A stretch of DNA of 64,000 nt from Azonexus sp. (GTDB taxonomy: Bacteria; Pseudomonadota; Gammaproteobacteria; Burkholderiales; Rhodocyclaceae): the NCBI GenBank assembly GCA_030691385.1, contig JAUYEI010000018.1:62001-126000 (forward strand). Reading direction: 5' to 3'. Positions 56,330 through 64,000 of this stretch are shown here, piece after piece. Made by a program: the position numbers and the translations under genes. Position 1 is the first letter of the stretch, and every line of letters starts with the position of its first letter. A model generated the notes under the pieces. It did not search any database, had not been told where the DNA came from, and was given only the letters and a program-made list of their open reading frames with translations.

Positions 56330-57784
56330 ATGAATCTGCAAAACACCGACTTGCTACGGTCAACCGGAAAAATTGGCCAAAATTGGAATGCCGCCGACGA
56401 CGGTTCGACCTTCGCCGTGATCAACCCGGCGACCGGCGAGCAGATCGGCGAAGTGCCGCTCTGCGGCGCCGCTGAAACCCGCCGCGCCATCGACGCGGCC
56501 AACGCCGCCTGGCCGGCCTGGCGCGCCCTGACCGCCCGCCGTCGTGCCCAGATTCTGCAGACCTGGAACCGGCTGATCCTCGACAACGTCGACGACCTGG
56601 CGCAGATCATCACCGCCGAATGCGGCAAGCCGCTGGCCGAAGCCAAGGGCGAGGTCATTTACGGCGCCTCGTTCATCGAATGGTTTGCCGAAGAAGGCAA
56701 GCGCACCTACGGCGAAAGCATCCCCAGCCCGGCGTCGAATACGCGCCTGATCGTCATCAAGCAGCCGATCGGCGTCTGTGCCGCCATCACGCCGTGGAAT
56801 TTCCCCTTCGCCATGATCACCCGCAAGGTCGCACCGGCCCTGGCCGCCGGTTGCCCCGTCGTCATCAAGCCGGCCGAAGCGACGCCGCTCAGCGCGCTGG
56901 CGCTGGCCGTGCTGGCCGAGCTGGCAGGTTTCCCGCCCGGCGTCCTCAACGTGGTCACCGGCAAACCGGCCGAAATCGGCGGCGAACTGTGCGCCAGCCC
57001 CATCGTCCGCAAGCTGTCGTTTACCGGCTCGACCGGCGTCGGCCGGCTGCTCATGGCGCAATGCGCGCCGACCATCAAAAAACTGTCGCTCGAACTCGGT
57101 GGTAACGCGCCCTTCATCGTTTTCGACGACGCCGACGTCAATGCCGCGGTCGACGGCGCTTTGGCGGCAAAATACCGCAACACCGGCCAGACCTGCGTCT
57201 GCGCCAACCGCTTTCTCGTGCAGTCGGGCATCTACGAGGAATTCGCCACCAAGTTCGCCGAGAAAGCCCGTGGCTTGAAAGTCGGCGACGGCACCGAAGC
57301 TGGCGTCGCCCAAGGTCCGCTGATCAACGCCGCCGGCCTGAGCAAGGTCGAGGCCCATGTCGCCGATGCGCTCGCCAAGGGCGCCCGCGTGCTGTGTGGC
57401 GGCGCCCGGCACGAACGCGGTGGCAACTTCTTCCAGCCGACCGTGCTGGCCGACGTGACGACTGCCATGCAGGTCGCCCGCGAGGAAACCTTCGGCCCGG
57501 TCGCCCCACTTTTCAAGTTCGAGACCGAGGCCGAAGCCATCGCCATGGCCAACGACACCGAGTTCGGACTGGCCGCCTACTTCTTCACACGCGATGTCGG
57601 CCGTTGCTGGCGGGTGGGTGAGGCGCTCGAATACGGCATGGTTGGCGTCAACACCGGGCTCATTTCCAACGAAGTCGCCCCCTTCGGCGGCATCAAGCAA
57701 TCGGGCCTCGGCCGCGAAGGCTCGAAGTACGGCATCGAGGACTACCTCGAAATCAAATATCTCTGCTTCGACATCAATAGCTGA
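56330..57784 (+). CDS. gabD: NAD(P)-dependent succinate-semialdehyde dehydrogenase family protein
   Basis: TPWNFPFAMITRKVAPALAAGCPVVIKPAEATP; LELGGNAPFIVFDDAD; NTGQTCVCANR. Confidence 0.93.
   Translation: MNLQNTDLLRSTGKIGQNWNAADDGSTFAVINPATGEQIGEVPLCGAAETRRAIDAANAAWPAWRALTARRRAQILQTWNRLILDNVDDLAQIITAECGKPLAEAKGEVIYGASFIEWFAEEGKRTYGESIPSPASNTRLIVIKQPIGVCAAITPWNFPFAMITRKVAPALAAGCPVVIKPAEATPLSALALAVLAELAGFPPGVLNVVTGKPAEIGGELCASPIVRKLSFTGSTGVGRLLMAQCAPTIKKLSLELGGNAPFIVFDDADVNAAVDGALAAKYRNTGQTCVCANRFLVQSGIYEEFATKFAEKARGLKVGDGTEAGVAQGPLINAAGLSKVEAHVADALAKGARVLCGGARHERGGNFFQPTVLADVTTAMQVAREETFGPVAPLFKFETEAEAIAMANDTEFGLAAYFFTRDVGRCWRVGEALEYGMVGVNTGLISNEVAPFGGIKQSGLGREGSKYGIEDYLEIKYLCFDINS
56355..56390 (-). 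repeat. 35-bp TTGACCGTG motif, copy H (inside gabD 5' end)
   Basis: Reverse complement CATTCCAATTTTGGCCAATTTTTCCGGTTGACCGTA. Confidence 0.9.
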
Positions 57785-57789
57785 TTCAT

Positions 57790-58540
57790 TCCTGACTGAA
57801 GCCAATTCAGCAGAAAACCCGACAAAACTGGACTCCCCTCTCTCGGCGTTTTCGATGTTGCTGACCGTCCACGTCTGGCTGGCCAGCACGAAACGCTGAC
57901 CTATCTTGAGATTGTCAAATTGCGGCAGCGCTTCCGCCACGAACTGCGCAAAGGTGAGCGCATACGCGGCAGCCGCCTCCGACAACCAGCCGGTCCGCAT
58001 GTCATCGAAGAGCAGGTGCCATTCGTTCCAGATACCCTGACTGTACTTGATCTGGATGCGCCCGATCAGCGCGAAATGGACGCCCTGGTAGCTGCCTTCC
58101 GCCCCCAGTTGCAGCGGCGAACGGTCTTCGACCAGCGCCGCCAGACCACCTTTGTTCTTCGCCGCATCGGGAATGCATGTTCATGCCGATCTTCTGATCG
58201 AGAATCTTCTGCGGCTCTTCCGGCAACGAGACGTTCTGGAGGACCAGCGAATCGAGGGCCAGACCGTACTCGGCGAACATCGGCGCCGCCATGTCGATGT
58301 AGGCCACGCCGGATTCGCTGAACAGGTCGGTCAGGGGATACGGGTAGATACCGAAGGCGCGCAGGCGAACGATGCCGAACCCCTTGTCGCGGATGGTGAT
58401 CGGGTTTATTGCCCTCGCGGATCAGGGGCAGCTCGCTGTAGGGCGTGACAAAAACCTAGCGCACGAGAAAGACGGCGAACAACCCGATAGCTGTCGCAAA
58501 ATAGCCGGCAGGCTGCTAATGACCGGATCGAACATGGAAT
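57790..58540 (-). pseudogene. Decayed SPFH-domain + DUF4178 gene remnants
   Basis: Fragments in different frames: FGIVRLRAFGIYPYPLTDLFSESGVAYIDMAAPMFAEYGLALDSLVLQNVSLPEEPQKILDQKIGMNM (SPFH) then DAAKNKGGLAALVEDRSPLQLGAEGSYQGVHFALIGRIQIKYSQGIWNEWHLLFDDMRTGWLSEA (DUF4178). Confidence 0.75.
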
Positions 58541-58592
58541 CTCCCGGGGGTGGCGCAATGACAGCGGATTGTCACCGCTCGCCGGCATTTGT

Positions 58593-59309
58593 TCAAGCGT
58601 CGAGCCCCAGGCGGAGCAAACCTTCCAGCGGCAAATTGGCCACCGAGCGCCAGCAGATGCCCAGATGCGGGGCCAGACTGGCTGCGTTGCCGCCGGACAG
58701 CAGGCAGACCTTGTCGATATTGCCGAGTCGCCGCCAGGCCCGTTCGATGGCCCCGACCTGCGCTTCGATGCAGCCGGTGACGATGGCGTCATCCGTGCAG
58801 CGCGGGTAGTCGGCGTGGCGGCCATCGGCGAACGGCAGCGCCGCCGTGTCGGCGGCCAACGAACGGCGCATCAGTTCGCTGCCGGGGAGGATCAGGCCGC
58901 CGAGGAAATTGCCGTCGGCGTCGAGGGTGTCGACGGTCGTCGCCGTTCCCGCCATGACGACGATGGCCGCCGTCTGGCTTAACCCACGGGCGCCAAGCAG
59001 CGCACACCAGCGGTCGACGCCGAGCTGGCCGGGTTGGCGATATAGGTTGGTGACACCGCACCGCGCGGCTTCCGAGCGGGCTTCAAAAAACACCGGCAGC
59101 CATGGCGCCAGCTGCTGGCGAATTCGCCCGCCAGCCTCGGCGCCGGCGACGTTGGCCAGCATGACCTTGTCGGGGTGCGGCCAGTTGCCGACCAGTTGCC
59201 GCAACTGTTCGACCTCGGCGTGGGCAACAGCGCCCTGGGCCAGCCACTGCTTGCCATCATGGACGCCCCACTTGATGCGGCTGTTGCCGCTGTCGAGACA
59301 AATAATCAT
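58593..59309 (-). CDS. coaX: Type III pantothenate kinase
   Basis: MIICLDSGNSRIKWGVHDG...GVDRWCALLGARG...MAGTATTVDTL. Confidence 0.94.
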   Translation of the reverse strand: MIICLDSGNSRIKWGVHDGKQWLAQGAVAHAEVEQLRQLVGNWPHPDKVMLANVAGAEAGGRIRQQLAPWLPVFFEARSEAARCGVTNLYRQPGQLGVDRWCALLGARGLSQTAAIVVMAGTATTVDTLDADGNFLGGLILPGSELMRRSLAADTAALPFADGRHADYPRCTDDAIVTGCIEAQVGAIERAWRRLGNIDKVCLLSGGNAASLAPHLGICWRSVANLPLEGLLRLGLDA

Positions 59310-60097
59310 GCGCGACGCAGGCTGACATCGCCGGAAAATATGCGTTCGATCCCGGCCGCGGTTTCGAGCAGCAGCGCGCCATCGTCATCGACGCCGAGGC
59401 AGCGACCGCGCTTCGGATCTACTCCATCGCCGAGAATTTGCACGGCCTGATCCTGCCAGGCGTGGTATTGCTGCCATTTCATTTTCAGCCCAAAAAACCG
59501 GTTGACCGTGAAAGTGTCGAGTACGGCCGCCAACTGGCCGAGGATGGCGGCCAGGACATCGTGGCGATCAATTGGCTGCGGACAAGCCTGGCTCAAACCA
59601 GCCGCCGGCTGCGGCAGATCGCCCGTTGGCGGCGCCAGATTGAGGCCGATGCCGATGATGGCCTGCGTGCCACGTCGGTCGGAGGAAAGTTCGATCAGGA
59701 TGCCGGCCAGTTTGGCAAAATCGTCGCCGGAACGCAGCAGCACGTCGTTCGGCCATTTCAGGCAAACGCCCTTGGCGCCGAGGTTTTCCATGGCTTGAGC
59801 GAGGCCGACCCCGACAGCCAGCGACAAGCCGCTCAAGCTGGCCGCATTGCCGGGAAATCGCCAAAGCAGGGAAAAGGTCAGGCTCGATTCGGGCGATGAC
59901 AACCAGCTCCGCCCGCGCCGGCCGCGCCCGGCGCTTTGCCGGTCAGCGACCACAACCGAGCCGGACGGCGCGCCGCGCTCGGCCCGGCGCATCAGTTCGC
60001 TGCTCGTCGAGTCGCATTCGTCCAGCGCGTCGACGTCGAAGCGGCCGGCCAGGCTAGCCAGCCGCGCTTTCAACAAGACAGGATCGATCAATGTCAT
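59306..60097 (-). CDS. birA: Biotin-[acetyl-CoA-carboxylase] ligase
   Basis: DECDSTSSELMRRA...VVADRQSAGRGRRGRSW...LKWPNDVLL. Confidence 0.93.
   Translation of the reverse strand: MTLIDPVLLKARLASLAGRFDVDALDECDSTSSELMRRAERGAPSGSVVVADRQSAGRGRRGRSWLSSPESSLTFSLLWRFPGNAASLSGLSLAVGVGLAQAMENLGAKGVCLKWPNDVLLRSGDDFAKLAGILIELSSDRRGTQAIIGIGLNLAPPTGDLPQPAAGLSQACPQPIDRHDVLAAILGQLAAVLDTFTVNRFFGLKMKWQQYHAWQDQAVQILGDGVDPKRGRCLGVDDDGALLLETAAGIERIFSGDVSLRRA
59474..59513 (+). repeat. 35-bp TTGACCGTG motif, copy I (inside birA)
   Basis: CATTTCATTTTCAGCCCAAAAAACCGGTTGACCGTGAAA. Confidence 0.8.
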
Positions 60098-60107
60098 GCG
60101 GCGGATT

Positions 60108-61535
60108 TTACTCCGCAGCATGCTCCTTGCCGCCATCAATGCCGAGTTCGGCGATCTTGCGGGTAATCGTGTTGCGCCCGATGCCCAGTGCCTGCGCTGC
60201 CTCGATGCGTCGACCACCGGTATGGGCCAGCGCCCGGGCGATCAGGATGCGCTCGAATACCTGCGACAGCACGCCGTGGATGTCCGGAATGCCGCGTGCC
60301 AGCATGCGGTCAGCCTCGCCTTCCAGCGCGCTTTCCCAATCGGTGACCAGCGATACCGGTGTCGCCTCGCGCAATTCGCCGGGCAGGTCGCTGATATCGA
60401 CCTGTTGCCCCGGCGCCATGACGGTCAGCCAGTGGCAGAGGTTTTCCAGCTGGCGAACGTTGCCCTGAAAATCGAGGCCGCTCATGTATTTCACGGCAGC
60501 TTCGGTCAGGCGCTTGGTTTCGACGCCCAGTTCCCGCGCACTCTTCTGCAGGAAATGGCGGGTCAGCAAGGGAATGTCTTCGCGCCGTTCACGCAGGGCC
60601 GGCAGACGGACGCGAATGACGTTCAGGCGATGGAACAGGTCTTCGCGGAACAGGCCATCCTTGACCCGCGTGTCGAGATTCTGGTGCGTCGCCGCAATGA
60701 CCCGGACGTTGGCCTTGATCGGCGAATGGCCGCCAACACGGTAGAAATGTCCGTCCGACAGGACACGCAGCAGGCGGGTTTGCAACTCGGCCGGCATGTC
60801 GCCGATTTCATCGAGAAACAGCGTACCGCTCTCGGCTTGCTCAAAGCGGCCGCGCCGCTGGGCCTGGGCGCCGGTAAAGGCGCCGCGCTCGTGGCCGAAG
60901 AGTTCCGACTCGAGCAAATCCTTGGGAATCGCTGCCGTGTTGATGGCGATGAACGGTTTGTCGGCCCGCGGGCTATGGCGATGCAGGGCACGCGCCACCA
61001 GCTCCTTGCCCGAGCCCGATTCGCCGGTAATGAGCACCGTCGCATGCGACAGCGCCAGCCGGCCAATGGCGCGAAAGACTTCCTGCATGGCGGGCGCCTG
61101 ACCGAGAATCTCAGGCACCAGCCCCTCTTCCTCTGCCGCACCGCTTTGGTGCATCGATTCATCAATGGCGCGCCGAATCAGTTCGACTGCCTGATCAACG
61201 TCGAAGGGTTTCGGCAGATATTCGAAGGCGCCGCCCTGGAAGGCGGCGACCGCGCTTTCGAGATCGGAGTAGGCGGTCATGATGATGACCGGCACCGAAG
61301 GGAAACGTGTTTTCACCTCCTGCAGCAGCTCCAGCCCCGACTGGCCGGGCATGCGGATATCGGACATCAGCACTTGCGGCGGTTCGATGCCTTGTTCGAG
61401 CTGCGAAATGGCCTCGCTGGCCGAGGCAAAACTCTTGAACGGGATACCTTCGCGGGACAGGGTTTTTTCCAGCACCCAGCGAATGGAGCGATCGTCATCT
61501 ACGACCCAGACCGGTTTCATATTTTGTTGGCTCAT
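60108..61535 (-). CDS. ntrC: Nitrogen regulation response regulator NtrC
   Basis: VWVVDDDRSIRWVLEKTLSREGI; GESGSGKELVARALHRHS; GAFTGAQ; C-terminal Fis HTH. Confidence 0.95.
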   Translation of the reverse strand: MSQQNMKPVWVVDDDRSIRWVLEKTLSREGIPFKSFASASEAISQLEQGIEPPQVLMSDIRMPGQSGLELLQEVKTRFPSVPVIIMTAYSDLESAVAAFQGGAFEYLPKPFDVDQAVELIRRAIDESMHQSGAAEEEGLVPEILGQAPAMQEVFRAIGRLALSHATVLITGESGSGKELVARALHRHSPRADKPFIAINTAAIPKDLLESELFGHERGAFTGAQAQRRGRFEQAESGTLFLDEIGDMPAELQTRLLRVLSDGHFYRVGGHSPIKANVRVIAATHQNLDTRVKDGLFREDLFHRLNVIRVRLPALRERREDIPLLTRHFLQKSARELGVETKRLTEAAVKYMSGLDFQGNVRQLENLCHWLTVMAPGQQVDISDLPGELREATPVSLVTDWESALEGEADRMLARGIPDIHGVLSQVFERILIARALAHTGGRRIEAAQALGIGRNTITRKIAELGIDGGKEHAAE

Positions 61536-61569
61536 TATGTGTTCAGAATGGCCCTAAGAGAAGCAAGAC

Positions 61570-62631
61570 TCAAGCCTGCTCAACAGGGAGATTGAGCGTG
61601 AAGACCGTGTGGCCGGGCCGGCTGACACAATTGATCGTGCCGTGGTGATGCTGGATAAAATTCTGCGCGATGGTCAGCCCCAGACCGCTTCCCCCTTCGC
61701 GCCCGGAAACCAGCGGATAGAACATGCGTTCGCGGATCTCGTCGGAGATGCCCGGGCCGTTGTCGATGACCTTGATTTCCATGGCCAGGCGATAGCGTTT
61801 CTTGGCCAGCGTGACCTGGCGCAGGGAGCGCGTGCGGAGAACGATTTCCCCTTCACCGCCCATGGCCTGCGCCGCATTGCGGGCAATGTTGAGGACCGCC
61901 TGGATCAACTGCTCACGATCACCGACCAGTTCCGGCAGGCTCGTGTCGTAATCGCGCCGCACGCTCAGCGAACCGGGGAATTCGGCAGTCAGCAGGCTAC
62001 GCACCCGCTCGAGGATCTCGTGGATATTGACCGTCGTCGGCAACATCGCCCGATGCGGGGTGAGCAGGCGCTGCATCAAATCCTGCAGGCGATCCGCTTC
62101 CTTGATGATGACCTGGGTGTATTCCTTGAGCGAGGGATTGGCTAGTTCGTGTTCGAGCAACTGGGCGGCACCCCGGATGCCGCCGAGCGGATTCTTGATT
62201 TCGTGGGCCAGATTGCGGATCAACTCGCGGCTGACCTGTTGCTGCTCGATCAGGCGCTCTTCTCGCGTCGCCGTCAGATGATGCTGAATCGGCTGCAGTT
62301 CAAGCAGCAGGCGGACGCCGGGCGCGATATCCGGACGCAAGGGTGTCACCGTGCAGTTGATGCTGAGCGCTTCGCCATCGCTGAGTTTCAACTCGACATT
62401 CTGGCCGGTGTAGCCCCAGTTGTTGTTCAAGCCATTATCGAGCGCTGACTGCAAGGTCGCCGAGCAGGTGCAGACTGTCGTCAGCGTCTTTCCGATCACC
62501 GCGCGGCTGCTTACGGCCAGCAGATTTTCGCCGGCTGCGTTGATGTAGCGGATGGCCAGCGCGTCATCGAGCAGGAGCACCGCCGAAGCCAGCAGATCAA
62601 GGCCGGCAAAGGAAGAATGAGTAACGTTCAT
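61570..62631 (-). CDS. ntrB: Nitrogen regulation sensor kinase NtrB
   Basis: LIRNLAHEIKNPLGGIRGAAQLLEHEL; GREGGSGLGLTIAQNFI; directly upstream of ntrC. Confidence 0.95.
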   Translation of the reverse strand: MNVTHSSFAGLDLLASAVLLLDDALAIRYINAAGENLLAVSSRAVIGKTLTTVCTCSATLQSALDNGLNNNWGYTGQNVELKLSDGEALSINCTVTPLRPDIAPGVRLLLELQPIQHHLTATREERLIEQQQVSRELIRNLAHEIKNPLGGIRGAAQLLEHELANPSLKEYTQVIIKEADRLQDLMQRLLTPHRAMLPTTVNIHEILERVRSLLTAEFPGSLSVRRDYDTSLPELVGDREQLIQAVLNIARNAAQAMGGEGEIVLRTRSLRQVTLAKKRYRLAMEIKVIDNGPGISDEIRERMFYPLVSGREGGSGLGLTIAQNFIQHHHGTINCVSRPGHTVFTLNLPVEQA

Positions 62632-62731
62632 GCCTGCCATTGTAGCGATTTGAAACCGCTCGCTGCCGACAACTTGCGTTACTGACCGAACGTTCATTAT
62701 GATGCAGCACTGTCCACCGGACCTCCCACCC

Positions 62732-63820
62732 ATGATCAAGACTGCTCCTCGCATTGCCGCCCTGCTGATGACCGCCGCAGCCGCCCTCGTCGGCTGCCAG
62801 GCTGGCGATACACCGCCACCGGCACCCCGCGTCGTTCTCGTTCAGGCGGCGGCCAGTGCACCACTGACTGGCGCCGTCTATACCGGCGATATCCGCGCCC
62901 GACATGAGGTCGATCTGGCTTTCCGCGTCGGCGGCAAGATTGCCGCCCGTCTGGTCGACGCCGGCGCCGAAATCAAGGCCGGCCAGCCGCTGGCCCGCCT
63001 CGACCCGGCCGACCTGGAACTGGCCGCCGCCGCTGCCCGCGCCCAATTGGCGGCCGCCGAAAGCGAGCACACCACGGCGCGCGCCGAACGCGAACGCTAC
63101 GCCGGTCTGGTCGCCAAAAAATTCGTCAGCCAGGCCGCTTTCGACGCCAAGGACAATGCCTACAGCAGCGCCCACGCCCGTCTCGAACAGGCCCGCGCGC
63201 AAAGCCGCATCAGCGGCAACCAGAGCAGCTACGGCACCTTGAGCAGTGAATTTCCGGCCATTGTGACCACCGTTCTCGCCGATGCCGGCCAGGTCGTCAG
63301 CGCCGGCCAGGCCGTGTTACGCGTCGCCCGCCCGGAAGAGAAGGAAGTCGCCATCGCCATTCCCGAAAGCCGCTTGGCCGAACTGAAAGCCGCCAAGAAT
63401 CTGGCCGTCAGCCTGTGGGCCGACCCGAAAATGACCCTGCGCGGCGAGCTGCGCGAACTGTCACCGGCCGCCGACCCGGCGACCCGCACCTACGCCGCGC
63501 GCATTCGCATCAACAACCCGCCACCCGAGGTTCGCCTCGGCATGACCGCACGCGTAGCTCTCGACGGCGCGGCCGAGAGCGCGCTTCTCGCCCCCTTGAG
63601 CGCCGTGATCGATGTCGGGCAGGGGCCGCTGGTTCGTGTCGTCAAGGATGGCAAGGTGGCTACCCGCCCGGTGCAGGTTGCCCGCTTTCGCGAAGATGGC
63701 GTCGAGTTGAGCGGCGGACTGGCGGCTGGCGAACTGGTCGTCATCAGCGGTGCCGGCAAGCTGGTCGACGGCCAGGAAGTTCAGGCCAGGCCGGCCACAA
63801 CGCCGGACCGGCAGCGCTAA
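62732..63820 (+). CDS. RND efflux periplasmic adaptor subunit
   Basis: Lipobox AALVGC; VDLAFRVGGKIAARLVDAGAEIKAGQPLARLDPADLELA. Confidence 0.93.
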   Translation: MIKTAPRIAALLMTAAAALVGCQAGDTPPPAPRVVLVQAAASAPLTGAVYTGDIRARHEVDLAFRVGGKIAARLVDAGAEIKAGQPLARLDPADLELAAAAARAQLAAAESEHTTARAERERYAGLVAKKFVSQAAFDAKDNAYSSAHARLEQARAQSRISGNQSSYGTLSSEFPAIVTTVLADAGQVVSAGQAVLRVARPEEKEVAIAIPESRLAELKAAKNLAVSLWADPKMTLRGELRELSPAADPATRTYAARIRINNPPPEVRLGMTARVALDGAAESALLAPLSAVIDVGQGPLVRVVKDGKVATRPVQVARFREDGVELSGGLAAGELVVISGAGKLVDGQEVQARPATTPDRQR

Positions 63821-63823
63821 GCG

Positions 63824-64000
63824 ATGAGCCAGCGCTTCAACCTGTCCGACTGGACGCTGCACCACCGCACGCTGGTCGGCTACTTTCTGCTCGCCATCGC
63901 GCTGATGGGCGTTTTTGCCTACGGCAAGCTCGGCCAGGCCGAAGACCCGCCCTTCACCTTCAAGATCATGGTGATCCGCAGCTTCTGGCCGGGTGCCACG
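63824..64000 (+). CDS. RND efflux permease, N-terminal part, truncated by window edge
   Basis: MSQRFNLSDWTLHHRTLVGYFLLAIALMGVFAYGKLGQAEDPPFTFKIMVIRSFWPGAT. Confidence 0.9.
   Translation, partial: MSQRFNLSDWTLHHRTLVGYFLLAIALMGVFAYGKLGQAEDPPFTFKIMVIRSFWPGAT

Noticed and set aside
62680-62700. TetR-type operator before the RND operon (TGACCGAACGTTCA)
   Set aside because: Only a short palindrome; no regulator gene is visible and the evidence is too thin

Overview
The window looks like a GC-rich betaproteobacterial chromosome segment, probably Rhodocyclaceae/Dechloromonas-like (lineage inferred from gene content only). Most of it is dense housekeeping sequence: amt, mltA, yacG, zapD, coaE, ftsX-ftsE-ftsY, two M16 peptidases, rsmD-coaD, ferredoxin, mutM, lolB-ispE-tRNA-Gln-prs-rplY-pth-ychF, ribBA-ribH-nusB-thiL-pgpA, coaX-birA, ntrC-ntrB and the start of an RND efflux operon. 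The main accessory locus is 37.7-54.7 kb, a same-strand signalling cluster that is translationally coupled from about 41.0 kb. It encodes several hybrid histidine kinases, a REC-PAS-GGDEF(degenerate)-EAL-REC protein, a REC-HD-GYP protein, a stand-alone REC protein, an MglA-like small GTPase interrupted by one in-frame TAG, a REC domain fused to a GspE/PilB-type ATPase, and a bacteriohemerythrin-PAS kinase. The most striking non-gene signal is a dispersed motif of about 35 bp (consensus roughly ATTTnnATTTTGGCCAnTTTTTCCGGTTGACCGTG). It occurs at least 9 times, plus 2 degenerate copies, in both intergenic and coding DNA. Other structured DNA includes a ~160-bp MITE-like element, a ~140-bp repeat pair with TIR-like ends, two kinds of hairpin repeats, and a canonical NtrC-site/sigma54-promoter pair upstream of amt. 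A decayed SPFH/DUF4178 locus lies at 57.8-58.5 kb. All calls come from reading the sequence and family recognition; no searches were run.
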